43,627 bases of DNA from Prevotella sp. (GTDB lineage: Bacteria > Bacteroidota > Bacteroidia > Bacteroidales > Bacteroidaceae), in contig JAILFU010000036.1 of assembly GCA_024697405.1 (NCBI GenBank), forward strand, positions 1 to 43,627. Direction: 5' to 3'. The notes below the pieces were generated by a model that searched no databases, was not told the origin of the DNA, and was given only the letters and a program-made list of their open reading frames with translations. How positions within the stretch are numbered: the stretch's first letter is position 1; every line of letters starts with the position of its first letter. The position numbers and the translations under genes were made by a program. Below are positions 16,260 through 24,642 of the stretch, one piece after another.

Positions 16260-16868
16260 ATGAAAAAACTGGAATCATCCTTAACCAATATGGCACTCGT
16301 CCTCACGGGTGTAGCCGTTGTCATGGGCTGTCTGCTGGCTTTAGTCAACCACGTCACTGCCGGCCCTATTGAGAAACAGAAGAACGATGCGCTGGAACAG
16401 GGCATCAAGGAGGTGATGCAGGCCAACGACCTGACCGTCACCAGGACCGACACCGTCACGGCTACCGACAGCAAAGGCAAGGAACAGGAGTTTGTCATCT
16501 ACAAGAATGAGAAAGGTGCCGCCGTGCAGAGTTCGGCCATGGGCTTCGGCGGCGAATTGAAAGTGCTCGTCGGTTTCGACACTGAGGGAAACATCCTCGG
16601 CTATACCCTGCTGGAACATCAGGAGACGCCGGGGCTGGGTGCAAAGGCCGACCAGTGGTTCCAAGCCGGACAGAAAGGCAGCATCATCGGCAAGAACCCC
16701 GCCGAGGGGCTGACGGTCTCGAAGGACGGCGGCAACGTCGATGCCATCACCGCCTCCACCATCACCAGCCGTGCCTTCCTGCTCGCCGTCACCAATGCCT
16801 ACAATGCCTTTATGGGCAATGCTACCGACGCCAATTCAAGTGCAACTAAACCTATGGAGGAGAAATAA
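16260..16868 (+). CDS. rnfG: Rnf complex subunit RnfG
   Basis: Subunit with one N-terminal membrane anchor (about residues 10-30) and a periplasmic FMN domain, homologous to NqrC, 202 residues. It has the TPGLGAKA motif (about 123-130) and the flavin-attachment region DAITASTITS (Thr about 167), where TAST replaces the usual SGAT. FMN is attached by ApbE, whose gene is not in the window. An AGGAGG site at 16245-16250 precedes the ATG. The gap to rnfE is only 3 bp. Confidence 0.92.
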   Translation: MKKLESSLTNMALVLTGVAVVMGCLLALVNHVTAGPIEKQKNDALEQGIKEVMQANDLTVTRTDTVTATDSKGKEQEFVIYKNEKGAAVQSSAMGFGGELKVLVGFDTEGNILGYTLLEHQETPGLGAKADQWFQAGQKGSIIGKNPAEGLTVSKDGGNVDAITASTITSRAFLLAVTNAYNAFMGNATDANSSATKPMEEK

Positions 16869-16871
16869 GCT

Positions 16872-17459
16872 ATGAGCTACATCAATATTATCAAGAACGG
16901 CATCGTCAAGGACAACCCCACGTTTGTCCTGATGCTGGGTATGTGTCCTACGCTGGCCACCACGACGTCTGCCACCAACGGCGTGGCCATGGGACTGGCC
17001 ACCATGGCCGTCCTCATCTGCACCAACTTTGTCATCTCGCTGCTGAAGAGCCTCACTCCCGACAAGGTGCGCATTCCCGTGTTCATCGTGGTCATTGCCG
17101 CCTTCGTCACCATGCTCCAACTGGTCATCAAGGCATTCCTGCCCGACATTGACAAGGCGCTTGGCCTGTTCATCCCCCTCATCGTGGTGAACTGCATCAT
17201 CCTGGGTCGCGCCGAGGCTTTTGCCGCCAAGCAAAGCCCCGTGGCCTCGCTCTTCGACGGCATCGGCATCGGCTTGGGCTTCACCCTGGCGCTCACGCTG
17301 CTGGGCATTGTCCGCGAACTGCTGGGTGCCGGAAGTATTTTCGGCTTCGACCTGCTGCCCGAGAGCTGCAATATCCTGCTCTTCATCCTGCCGCCGGGAG
17401 CCGTCATCACCCTCGGTTTCCTCATTGCCATCGTCAACAGGCTGCGCAGCAATTCATAA
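16872..17459 (+). CDS. rnfE: Rnf complex subunit RnfE
   Basis: Integral membrane subunit of 195 residues, homologous to NqrD and paralogous to RnfA. The start MSYINIIKNGIVKDNPTFV and the LGMCPTLATTT segment are diagnostic; the Cys is a probable ligand of the membrane iron-sulfur centre shared with RnfA. About six membrane segments are visible. A GGAGGAG site covers the end of rnfG. Confidence 0.93.
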   Translation: MSYINIIKNGIVKDNPTFVLMLGMCPTLATTTSATNGVAMGLATMAVLICTNFVISLLKSLTPDKVRIPVFIVVIAAFVTMLQLVIKAFLPDIDKALGLFIPLIVVNCIILGRAEAFAAKQSPVASLFDGIGIGLGFTLALTLLGIVRELLGAGSIFGFDLLPESCNILLFILPPGAVITLGFLIAIVNRLRSNS

Positions 17460-17495
17460 CACCAGAATACCCTCATCACGTAATCACTCAAAGCA

Positions 17496-18098
17496 ATGGA
17501 ATATATCCTCATATTTATCAGCGCCATCTTTGTCAACAACATCGTGTTGGCACAGTTCCTGGGCATCTGCCCCTTCCTGGGTGTATCGAAGAAGATCGAC
17601 ACGTCGCTGGGCATGTCGGCTGCCGTGGCTTTCGTCATGGTGCTGGCCACCATCGTCACCTGGCTTGTCCAGACCTTCGTGCTTGTCCCCAACGGTCTGG
17701 AGTACCTGCAGACCATTGCCTTCATTCTCGTCATTGCCTCGCTGGTGCAGATGGTGGAGATAGTGCTGAAGAAGGTCTCCCCCACCCTCTACCAGGCGCT
17801 GGGCATCTTCCTGCCCCTCATCACCACCAACTGTGCTGTGCTCGGCGTAGCCATCCTTGTCATCCAGAAGGATTACAACCTGGCCCAGAGCATCATGTAT
17901 GCCTTCTCCACGGCCATCGGCTTCGGCGTAGCCCTTACCGTCTTTGCCGGCATCCGTGAGCAGCTGGAGCTGACCAATATCCCAAAGGGCATGCGAGGCA
18001 TGGCCATCGTCCTCATCAGCGCCGGCCTGCTCAGCCTGGCCTTCATGGGATTCTCAGGCGTCGACGGCGGCCTGCGCTCCCTCTTCGGCCTTGACTAG
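17496..18098 (+). CDS. rnfA: Rnf complex subunit RnfA
   Basis: Integral membrane subunit of 200 residues, homologous to NqrE. It starts MEYILIFISAIFVNNIVLAQ and contains LGICPFLGVSKK, with the conserved Cys that pairs with RnfE around the membrane iron centre. It is the last gene of the rseC-rnfBCDGEA order seen in Bacteroidales. All six core subunits are present, so the complex should be complete apart from FMN loading. Confidence 0.93.
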   Translation: MEYILIFISAIFVNNIVLAQFLGICPFLGVSKKIDTSLGMSAAVAFVMVLATIVTWLVQTFVLVPNGLEYLQTIAFILVIASLVQMVEIVLKKVSPTLYQALGIFLPLITTNCAVLGVAILVIQKDYNLAQSIMYAFSTAIGFGVALTVFAGIREQLELTNIPKGMRGMAIVLISAGLLSLAFMGFSGVDGGLRSLFGLD

Positions 18099-18158
18099 CG
18101 CCGGTTTTCACGTCATCTTGACATCTACTAAAGCATAACCTCAATAAAGCAATACAAA

Positions 18159-19526
18159 ATGGAAGAAGTATTCAGTTACATCATCAGTCTGGGAGCATCG
18201 GTCATGATGCCCATCCTCTTTACCATCATCGGTGTCTGCATCGGAATGAAATTCGGCAAGGCCCTGAAGAGCGGCCTCTACGTGGGCGTGGGCTTTGTGG
18301 GCCTGGGCATCGTCACGGCGCTGCTGACCAGCAATTTCGACAGTCCGCTGAAAACCATCTCCGACATCTACGGCCTGCAGTTGAAAGTGTTCGACATGGG
18401 CTGGCCTGCCGCCGCCGCCGTGGCCTACGGCACCGCCGTGGGTGCACTCATCATCCCCATCTGCCTGGGCGTGAACCTGCTGATGCTGTTCACCAAGTGC
18501 ACTCGCACCATCAACATCGACCTGTGGAACTACTGGCACTTCGCCTTCATCGGCGCCGTGGCCTATTTCGTGATGGACGAGAGCCTGCTGTGGGGCTATT
18601 TTGCCGCTATCGTCTGCTACATCATCACACTGGTCATGGCCGACCGCACGGCCGACCGCTTCCAGGAGCACTACGACCTGCCGGGCATCAGCATCCCGCA
18701 GCCTTTCTGCCAGAGCTTCACCCCGTTTGCCGTGGCCATCAACTGGCTGCTCGACCGCATTCCCGGTTTCTCGAAGCTCGACATCGACGCCGAGGGGCTG
18801 AAGAAGAAGTTCGGCGTGCTGGGCGAGCCGCTGGTGCTGGGTGTCATCGTCGGCGTGCTCATCGGCTGGGCAGCACAGCTTGACATCAAGAAGATACTCT
18901 TCCTGGGCGTGACGATGGGCGGCGTGATGGAGCTCATCCCCCGCATCACCTCACTCTTCATCGACGGCCTGAAACCCATTGCCGAGAAGACACAGGAAGT
19001 GGCGAAGAAGCGCTTCGGAGGCATGAAGGTGCACATCGGCATGTCGCCCGCACTGGTCATCGGCCATCCCACGACGCTGGTCTGCTCCGTCATCCTCATC
19101 CCCGTCATCCTGGCCATCGCCGTCTTCCTGCCCGGCAACCAGTTCCTGCCGCTGGCCTCGCTGGCAGGCATGTTCTATCTCTTCCCGCTTATCCTGCCCT
19201 ACACCAAAGGCAACGTGGTGAAGAGCCTCATCATCGGACTGGTGGCTCTCATCGTCGGCCTCTACTTCGTCACCGACATGGCCTCGGCCTTCACGCTGGC
19301 TGCCAACGAGGTGTACAAGACCGACCCGACGGCCTCCGCCGCCAAGATTCCCGGCGACTTCGAAGGCGGAGCCCTCGACTTTGCCTCCTCGCTCTTCGGC
19401 TATGTCATCTACGCCTGCGTGAAATATCTGAAGTGGATAGGCATGGGCGTGTTGACCCTTGTCACGCTGGGCATGGTGATTTGGAACCGCCACAGCATCA
19501 CCGCCGAGGAACGCCAATCAAAATAA
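18159..19526 (+). CDS. PTS galactitol-type permease (EIIC-like), orphan
   Basis: A 455-residue membrane protein resembling the IIC subunit of galactitol-type PTS systems (GatC family). It starts with an amphipathic segment, MEEVFSYIISLGASVMMP, and has about ten or more membrane segments with the family-like GMKFGKALKSGLYVGVGFVG stretch. In a PTS, IIC moves the sugar and passes it to IIB for phosphorylation. No IIA or IIB gene is near it, and Bacteroidales generally lack a full sugar PTS. It sits before kduI and an ExuT-like transporter, so a uronate or sugar-acid transport role without phosphorylation is a reasonable inference. It begins 60 bp after rnfA; whether it shares that operon is unclear. 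Confidence 0.75.
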   Translation: MEEVFSYIISLGASVMMPILFTIIGVCIGMKFGKALKSGLYVGVGFVGLGIVTALLTSNFDSPLKTISDIYGLQLKVFDMGWPAAAAVAYGTAVGALIIPICLGVNLLMLFTKCTRTINIDLWNYWHFAFIGAVAYFVMDESLLWGYFAAIVCYIITLVMADRTADRFQEHYDLPGISIPQPFCQSFTPFAVAINWLLDRIPGFSKLDIDAEGLKKKFGVLGEPLVLGVIVGVLIGWAAQLDIKKILFLGVTMGGVMELIPRITSLFIDGLKPIAEKTQEVAKKRFGGMKVHIGMSPALVIGHPTTLVCSVILIPVILAIAVFLPGNQFLPLASLAGMFYLFPLILPYTKGNVVKSLIIGLVALIVGLYFVTDMASAFTLAANEVYKTDPTASAAKIPGDFEGGALDFASSLFGYVIYACVKYLKWIGMGVLTLVTLGMVIWNRHSITAEERQSK

Positions 19527-19579
19527 GTATTTTTTGAAACAAATTATCATCATAAACATAATTACGGACTGACAACTGT

Positions 19580-19606
19580 TATTATGGAAATTCGTTTCCA
19601 ATAATA
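19580..19606. promoter_or_regulatory. Inverted repeat upstream of kduI
   Basis: TATTATGGAAA at 19580-19590 and TTTCCAATAATA at 19595-19606 form a hairpin around TTCG. It lies between the permease stop and kduI and may be a weak terminator or an operator. The ATTCGTTTCC word recurs near 31645 and 31663. Confidence 0.45.
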
Positions 19607-19633
19607 AAGAGTATTAATGTTATATTAAAGTAT

Positions 19634-20611
19634 ATGAAGAAAAAAACAATTGTTTCCTTAGCACTGCTAGCGCTGGCATTAACATCCCAGGCACAGCAGC
19701 ACGTGAATTTCCAGACAGCCTGCCATCCGCAGGATGTGAAAGGCTACGACACGAAGACCCTCCGCGAGCGATTCGTCATGGAGAAGGTGATGGTGGCCGA
19801 CGAAATCAACCTCACCTACTCTCACTACGACCGCTTCATCTTCGGCGGTGCCATGCCTGTGAACAAAACCCTGAAGCTGGAGAACTTCCTGGAGCTGGGA
19901 CTTGACGTCGACCCCGGCATCAAGGAGAAGTATTTCCTCTACAATCGCGAGCTGGGCGTGGTGAACTGCGGCGAAGGCGACGGCACCGTCATCGTGGACG
20001 GCAAGGAGTATGCCCTCTCGCCGAAGGAGGCCCTCTACATCGGCCGAGGCCACATCGGCAAGGACAAGGACGTGAACAAGGAGGTGCTCTTCCGCTCGAA
20101 GGATGCGTCGAAGCCCGCCAAGTTCTACCTCAACAGCGCCACCGCCCACCAGCACTACAAGACGCAGTGGATCACCCTCGACGGCCGCAAGGGCTCGCTG
20201 AAGGCCGCCGTATGGGGTCCCGTGGGCTCGCTGGAGGAGTGCAACAACCGCACCGTCTACAAGCTCATCGTCAACGACGTGCTGGAGGAAGGCCCCTGCC
20301 AGCTGCAGCTCGGACTGACACAGCTCAACCCCGGCGCCGCGTGGAACACCATGCCGCCCCACACCCACGGCCGCCGCATCGAGGCATACTACTACTTCAA
20401 CCTGCCTCAGGACCAGACCATCGCCCACATCATGGGTGAGCCCCAGGAGAGCCGCGTCGTATGGCTGCACAACGAGCAGGCCATCATGTCGCCCGAATGG
20501 AGCATGCACGCCGCTGCCGGCACCTACTACTATACCTTCATCTGGGGTATGGCCGGCGAGAACCTCTACTATAACGACAAAGACAATATTCCCGTGATTG
20601 ACATCCGTTAG
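19634..20611 (+). CDS. kduI: 5-keto-4-deoxyuronate isomerase with signal peptide
   Basis: KduI converts 5-keto-4-deoxyuronate (from unsaturated uronates released by pectin or glycosaminoglycan lyases) to 2,5-diketo-3-deoxygluconate. The zinc ligands are all present: HTHGRRIE (His about 243 and 245, Glu about 250) and the His of WSMHAAAGT (about 292). At 325 residues it is about 45 longer than typical cytoplasmic KduI (about 280). The excess is N-terminal and looks like a signal peptide, [20 protein letters not shown], with likely cleavage near residue 20. The enzyme is therefore predicted to be periplasmic. It lies between an orphan PTS-type permease and an ExuT-like transporter, which together suggest uronate use. 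Confidence 0.9.
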   Translation: MKKKTIVSLALLALALTSQAQQHVNFQTACHPQDVKGYDTKTLRERFVMEKVMVADEINLTYSHYDRFIFGGAMPVNKTLKLENFLELGLDVDPGIKEKYFLYNRELGVVNCGEGDGTVIVDGKEYALSPKEALYIGRGHIGKDKDVNKEVLFRSKDASKPAKFYLNSATAHQHYKTQWITLDGRKGSLKAAVWGPVGSLEECNNRTVYKLIVNDVLEEGPCQLQLGLTQLNPGAAWNTMPPHTHGRRIEAYYYFNLPQDQTIAHIMGEPQESRVVWLHNEQAIMSPEWSMHAAAGTYYYTFIWGMAGENLYYNDKDNIPVIDIR

Positions 20612-20613
20612 CC

Positions 20614-20702
20614 GAGATGTCGAAATATCGAGATGCCGAGATATCGAAATGTCGAAACATCGAGATGTCGAAATCACGAAATAACGAAATAACGAAATAA
20701 AA
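20614..20702 (+). repeat. Short tandem repeats, CGAAAT/CGAGAT type
   Basis: About 90 bp made almost entirely of 8-10 bp units such as CGAGATGT, CGAAATAT and, at the end, three CGAAATAA units. It fills the whole gap between kduI and the MFS gene. Confidence 0.8.
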
Positions 20703-20703
20703 C

Positions 20704-22119
20704 ATGACTCCTATACAAACAGTAAAAATGAGCAATTTCCGCTGGGTCATCTGCGGACTGCTGTTCCTTGCGACAACAATTAACTACATGGACCGTCAGG
20801 TGCTGTCGCTCACCTGGAAAGACTTCATCGCTCCCGACTTCCATTGGACCGACAGCGACTACGGCACCATCACCGGCATGTTCTCGCTGTTCTATGCCAT
20901 TGCCAACCTCTTCGCCGGAAAGTTCATCGACTGGATGGGAACGAAGAAGGGCTACCTCATCGCCATCTTCGTATGGTCGGTAGGAGCATGCCTGCATGCC
21001 GCCTGCGGATGGACGGCCATCGGACTGGCCGGAGGCAGCATCACCGCCCTGACCACTATCTCTGTGTGGCTGTTCCTGGCCTGCCGTCTCATCCTCGCCG
21101 TAGGTGAGGCAGGCAACTTCCCCGCCGCCATCAAGGCCACGGCCGAGTACTTCCCCAAGAAAGACCGTGCCTTCTCCACCTCCATCTTCAACAGCGGTGC
21201 CTCCGTTGGCGCCCTTGCCGCACCGGCCACCATTCCCCTGCTGGCCCGCGCCTGGGGCTGGGAGATGGCCTTCATCATCATCGGTGCCCTGGGCTTCATC
21301 TGGATGGCCCTGTGGACGTGGCTCTACGAGAAGCCTGCAAAGAACCCGCGCGTGAACCAGGCCGAGCTGAACTACATCGAGCAGGACAACGACCTGGCCA
21401 ACGTCCAGAACCGCGACAACATCAAGGAAGAGAAGACCATCCCCTTCTGGGACTGCTTCAAGTTCAAGCAGACATGGTCGTTCCTCGTGGGAAAGTTCAT
21501 GACCGACGGCGTCTGGTGGTTCTTCCTCTTCTGGGCTCCCGCCTATTTCTCCGACCAGTACGGCTACACCAGCGACTCCACGATGGGCATCCTGCTCATC
21601 TTCACCCTCTACGCCATCGTCACCGTCGTCTCCATCGGCGGCGGCTACCTGCCCACCTATTTCGTCGAGAAGAAGGGCATGAACCCCTATCTGGGCCGCA
21701 TGCGCGCCATGTTCATCTTTGCCTGCTTCCCCGTGCTCGGACTCTTTGCACAGCCGCTCGGTGCCTATAGCGCATGGTGGCCCGCCATCCTCATCGGTCT
21801 GCTCGGCGCCGGACATCAGGCTTGGTCGGCCAACCTCTTCAGCACCATCGGCGACATGTTCCCCAAGTCGACCATCGGCACCATCGTCGGCCTCGGCACG
21901 ATGGCCGGAGGCATCGGCTCGATGAGCATCAACCTCGGCAGCGGCAAGTTCTTCGACTGGGCTGCCGAGCAGGGGGCCAACTTCAGCTTCTTTGGCTTCG
22001 ACGGTAAGCCCGCCGCCTACATGGTGGTATTCTGCATCTGCGCCGTGGCCTACCTCATCGGCTGGTTCATCATGAAGACCCTCGTGCCGAAGTACAAGCC
22101 CATTGTTCTCGACCAGTAA
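20704..22119 (+). CDS. MFS transporter, hexuronate (ExuT-like) family
   Basis: Twelve-helix major facilitator protein of 471 residues. The start RWVICGLLFLATTINYMDRQVLS is characteristic of the anion:cation symporter group that includes ExuT (galacturonate/glucuronate uptake). KFIDWMGTKKGYL (about residues 78-90) is the loop 2-3 motif of MFS proteins. It follows kduI and so probably imports hexuronates or the isomerised product. The ATG at 20704 directly follows a tandem repeat; an in-frame ATG at 20728 (MSNFRW) is closer to the usual family start. Confidence 0.85.
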   Translation: MTPIQTVKMSNFRWVICGLLFLATTINYMDRQVLSLTWKDFIAPDFHWTDSDYGTITGMFSLFYAIANLFAGKFIDWMGTKKGYLIAIFVWSVGACLHAACGWTAIGLAGGSITALTTISVWLFLACRLILAVGEAGNFPAAIKATAEYFPKKDRAFSTSIFNSGASVGALAAPATIPLLARAWGWEMAFIIIGALGFIWMALWTWLYEKPAKNPRVNQAELNYIEQDNDLANVQNRDNIKEEKTIPFWDCFKFKQTWSFLVGKFMTDGVWWFFLFWAPAYFSDQYGYTSDSTMGILLIFTLYAIVTVVSIGGGYLPTYFVEKKGMNPYLGRMRAMFIFACFPVLGLFAQPLGAYSAWWPAILIGLLGAGHQAWSANLFSTIGDMFPKSTIGTIVGLGTMAGGIGSMSINLGSGKFFDWAAEQGANFSFFGFDGKPAAYMVVFCICAVAYLIGWFIMKTLVPKYKPIVLDQ

Positions 22120-22146
22120 ACCCTAGTGCCCCAGTTAGGAGTTTAG

Positions 22147-22260
22147 GAGTTTAGGAGTTCGGAGTTTTAGACTATAGTCTTTGCACACCATGCTGCGAGC
22201 AAGACTAACGTCGAAACTCCAGCGGCTGAAAGCCGCGAAAACTCCTGAACTCCTAAACTC
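22147..22260. repeat. Inverted GAGTTTAGGAGTTC repeat region
   Basis: GAGTTTAGGAGTTC(A)GGAGTTTT at 22147-22168 pairs with its near-perfect complement at 22238-22260. In between are a perfect 12-bp palindrome AGACTATAGTCT (22169-22180) overlapping a CTTTGCA promoter-like word, and a 6-bp hairpin (22222-22236). It could terminate the MFS transcript or encode a structured small RNA. The rest of the 375-bp gap to sodB, apart from the promoter, shows nothing else. Confidence 0.55.
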
Positions 22261-22464
22261 TTTCGCCAAACTTAAGTTGCTAAAAAAGGCAACAAGTCAT
22301 TTACGTTTTTTAACTGGTTTGACATTATTAATTTTTTACGTCGCTGAACCTTTAGAATCCATGCCCAAGAATCTCGGGTACAAAAGTAGTTATACCTGTG
22401 TTAACAACACAAAAAAACAACAAAAAATTTGTTCCTGGTCAGCTCATTATTCGAGATTTTTCAT

Positions 22465-22472
22465 TATCTTTG
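22465..22472 (+). promoter_or_regulatory. -7 box for sodB
   Basis: TATCTTTG fits TAnnTTTG and lies 22 bp before the sodB ATG. Confidence 0.6.
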
Positions 22473-22494
22473 CGGCGAATAACCACATGACATT

Positions 22495-23127
22495 ATGGAA
22501 CAGACAAAAACAAACAATGGACAAATGAAGGAAAACACCTGGCACGGAATAGAGCTGATGGTGCTGCCCTATTCGCAGGATGCGCTGGAGCCAGTAATCA
22601 GCAGAGAGACAATAGGTTTCCACCATGGGAAACATTTGGCTGGCTATGTGAACAATCTGAATGGGCTGCTTAAAGGGAGTCCCCTGGAGGGTCTGCCCTT
22701 GGAAGAGATTGTCGTAAGGGCGGAAGGAGGAATGCTGAATAATGCTGGTCAGATTCTGAACCACAACCTGTATTTCGGCCAGTTTGCTGCGCCGAAGGCT
22801 GACAATCTTCCCTCTGGCAGCGTGGCCGTGGCCATCGTCCGCGATTTCGGCTCGTTTGAGGCGTTCAAGGACGAGTTCCAGCAGAAGGGCGCCACGCTGT
22901 TCGGCTCGGGCTGGGTATGGCTGTCGGCTGATGCAGACGGCCGTCTGGTCATCACTCAGGAGACGAATGCTGCCAACCCTATTCAGAAGGGTCTGAAGCC
23001 GCTGCTGACGTTCGATGTTTGGGAGCATGCCTACTATCTGGACTATCAGAATCGCCGTCCCGACCATCTTGCCGCCTTGTGGCAGCTTGTTAATTGGGAA
23101 GTGATTGAGACGCGCTACAACAATTAG
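22495..23127 (+). CDS. sodB: Superoxide dismutase, Fe/Mn family
   Basis: Converts superoxide to oxygen and peroxide. The 210-residue protein has all four metal ligands: His about 43 in GFHHGKH, His about 90 in ILNHNLYF, Asp about 174 and His about 178 in FDVWEHAYYLDYQNRR. It has no signal peptide, so it is cytoplasmic. The first 15 residues before the conserved core are hydrophilic; an ATG at 22525 (MKENTW) is a possible alternative start. It is followed 4 bp later by the TfoX-N gene. In an anaerobe this is an oxygen-exposure defence gene. Confidence 0.92.
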   Translation: MEQTKTNNGQMKENTWHGIELMVLPYSQDALEPVISRETIGFHHGKHLAGYVNNLNGLLKGSPLEGLPLEEIVVRAEGGMLNNAGQILNHNLYFGQFAAPKADNLPSGSVAVAIVRDFGSFEAFKDEFQQKGATLFGSGWVWLSADADGRLVITQETNAANPIQKGLKPLLTFDVWEHAYYLDYQNRRPDHLAALWQLVNWEVIETRYNN

Positions 23128-23131
23128 GACG

Positions 23132-23455
23132 ATGGCAAGCAATGCGGATTTTGTGCAGTACATCGCCGACCAGTGCAGCGGAGCGGGCGAGATCATCGCG
23201 AAGAAAATGTTCGGCGACTATGGCATCTATTGCGACGGGAAGCTGTTCGGACTGATTTGCGACGACTGTTTCTACGTGAAGCCGACGGAGGCCGGGCGGA
23301 AGATGCTGAGGAGCACCGACCTGCGTCCGCCATACGAAGGAGCGAAGGACTACTTCTACATAGCCGATGTCGACGACCGCGACTATCTCACCGCCCTCGT
23401 AAGCGAAACCTGCGGGGAGCTGCCCGACCCCAAACCCAAAAAGAGGAAAAAGTGA
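23132..23455 (+). CDS. TfoX/Sxy N-terminal domain protein
   Basis: A 107-residue protein matching the TfoX N-terminal domain, with KKMFGDYGIYCDGKLFGLI (about residues 22-40) as its hallmark and a Lys-rich C-terminal tail. In Proteobacteria, TfoX/Sxy regulates competence; stand-alone N-domains in other phyla have no settled function. The start is the ATG at 23132, 4 bp after the sodB stop. Its stop overlaps the GTG start of the next gene (GTGA at 23452-23455), so the three genes are probably one operon. Confidence 0.82.
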   Translation: MASNADFVQYIADQCSGAGEIIAKKMFGDYGIYCDGKLFGLICDDCFYVKPTEAGRKMLRSTDLRPPYEGAKDYFYIADVDDRDYLTALVSETCGELPDPKPKKRKK

Positions 23456-24240
23456 CAACGGCCAAGGAGATTATCGGGTATATGGAGTCGCTACGCAACG
23501 TGGAGCAGCGCGAAATACTGATGCGGTTTTTCAAGACGGCTCCAGGCGAATATGGCTACGGCGACGAGTTCCTGGGACTGAAGGTCCCGCAGACAAGGGA
23601 GGTGGTGAAACTGGCGGCTGAAGATTTTGCCTTGAGCGAGGTGCCTGTACTGCTCATGTCAAAATGGCACGAGGTAAGGCTCTGCGGACTGCTGATGCTG
23701 GTGAGGAAGTTTGAGCGCCTGTCATCCAAGCGGCTCACTCACGACGAGAAGGCCATTCGGGGACGCGATGAGATAGTGACCCTGTATCTGGAATATGCTG
23801 AGCGGGCGAACAACTGGGACCTGGTAGACCTAACCGTTCCTAAGATTCTGGGAAGCTGGCTGCTGCTGCCTACTTTCCTCGGGGGCAAGGAGGCGGGGCT
23901 GCACAGGGACTACAAGCTGCGGCTACTCGACGGGCTGGCTGCCAGCGACAACCTCTGGAAGCAGCGCATGAGCATCGTCTGCTCGTGGAAGACTTCGCAG
24001 CAAGGCGACCCGTCGTGGTGCCTGCGCTATGCCGAAATGCACCTCCACCATCCTCACGACCTCATGCACAAGGCGGTAGGCTGGATGCTGCGGGAGATGG
24101 GCAAGCGCGTGTCGATGGATCTGCTGCGGGACTTCCTCCGGCGGCATGCCCGTGAGATGCCTCGCACCACCCTGCGCTATGCCATCGAGAAGATGGGCGA
24201 CGAGGAGCGGTCGTATTATTTGACTACTCGTGACTTTTGA
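23452..24240 (+). CDS. DNA alkylation repair protein, AlkD-like
   Basis: About 262 residues of helical HEAT-like repeats, of the AlkC/AlkD family that excises positively charged alkylated bases. Support is the YGYGDEFLGLKVPQTR segment, NNWDLVDL (the Asp of AlkD-type active sites) and the YAIEKM ending. GTG at 23452, overlapping the TfoX-N stop, is taken as the start; ATG at 23482 is an alternative. It sits with sodB, so a stress-protection operon is plausible. Confidence 0.85.
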   Translation: MTTAKEIIGYMESLRNVEQREILMRFFKTAPGEYGYGDEFLGLKVPQTREVVKLAAEDFALSEVPVLLMSKWHEVRLCGLLMLVRKFERLSSKRLTHDEKAIRGRDEIVTLYLEYAERANNWDLVDLTVPKILGSWLLLPTFLGGKEAGLHRDYKLRLLDGLAASDNLWKQRMSIVCSWKTSQQGDPSWCLRYAEMHLHHPHDLMHKAVGWMLREMGKRVSMDLLRDFLRRHAREMPRTTLRYAIEKMGDEERSYYLTTRDF

Positions 24241-24296
24241 CTACATTTGCAGCTGTCTTTTTGTTTAACGAAGGCAAACATGAATAATAACAATAC

Positions 24297-24412
24297 AGAC
24301 CCCTGCCCTACCCCGGCTTCGCTACACAATTGCTCCCTCCTCGCAATTGCCGTGAAGGGAGAGAGAAGTAAACCATGGTCGTTAATTCTAAGTCAACTAC
24401 TATATTGTTGCC
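24297..24412. repeat. MITE-like element, truncated copy 3
   Basis: The stretch begins with GACCCCTGCCC, runs through CCCCGGCTTCGC and CAATTGCTCCCTCCTCGCAATTGCC words seen in copy 1 (644-720), and ends with the terminal repeat at 24391-24412. The left arm is missing. It ends exactly where similarity to DapL begins. Confidence 0.65.
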
Positions 24413-24560
24413 TATTTTTATGGTCCCAATGTGGTTTGCACACCTGGCGCAGGCTTCAGCCCCTCGGGCGAGGGCTACGTCCGCTTCACCGCCTTCGGCA
24501 GTCACGAAAAGACTGACAAAGCCCTGCAGCGCATCAAGGCTTGGACAGGTGACAACCAAG
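24413..24560 (+). pseudogene. dapL: Remnant of dapL, C-terminal end
   Basis: In the frame of 24413 the translation reads [19 protein letters not shown] followed by [20 protein letters not shown]. This is the C-terminal signature of LL-diaminopimelate aminotransferase (TPGxGFGPxGEGYxRxTAF), which makes LL-diaminopimelate for lysine and peptidoglycan. Nothing upstream encodes the rest of the roughly 400-residue enzyme; a repeat element takes its place. The frame runs past the expected end into the terminator, so the native stop is also lost. An intact copy presumably exists elsewhere. Related aminotransferases are a less likely source. Confidence 0.6.
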
Positions 24561-24578
24561 TGCTGACGGCGTTTTACA

Positions 24579-24611
24579 AAGGAGTACACGGCTTCACTTC
24601 GTGTACTCCTT
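24579..24611 (+). terminator. Intrinsic terminator after the dapL remnant
   Basis: A perfect 12-bp stem (AAGGAGTACACG at 24579-24590 with its complement at 24600-24611) is followed by a T-rich tract. Confidence 0.75.
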
Positions 24612-24642
24612 CTTGTTTTCTCAAAAAAAACAGACTGTCACG

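Noticed and set aside
22181..22528. Open frame of 115 residues before sodB
   Set aside because: It covers the sodB promoter and overlaps the sodB start, has no family resemblance and follows the hairpin repeats.
24247..24516. Short frame starting before the truncated repeat and dapL remnant
   Set aside because: It consists of repeat sequence followed by an out-of-frame part of the remnant.
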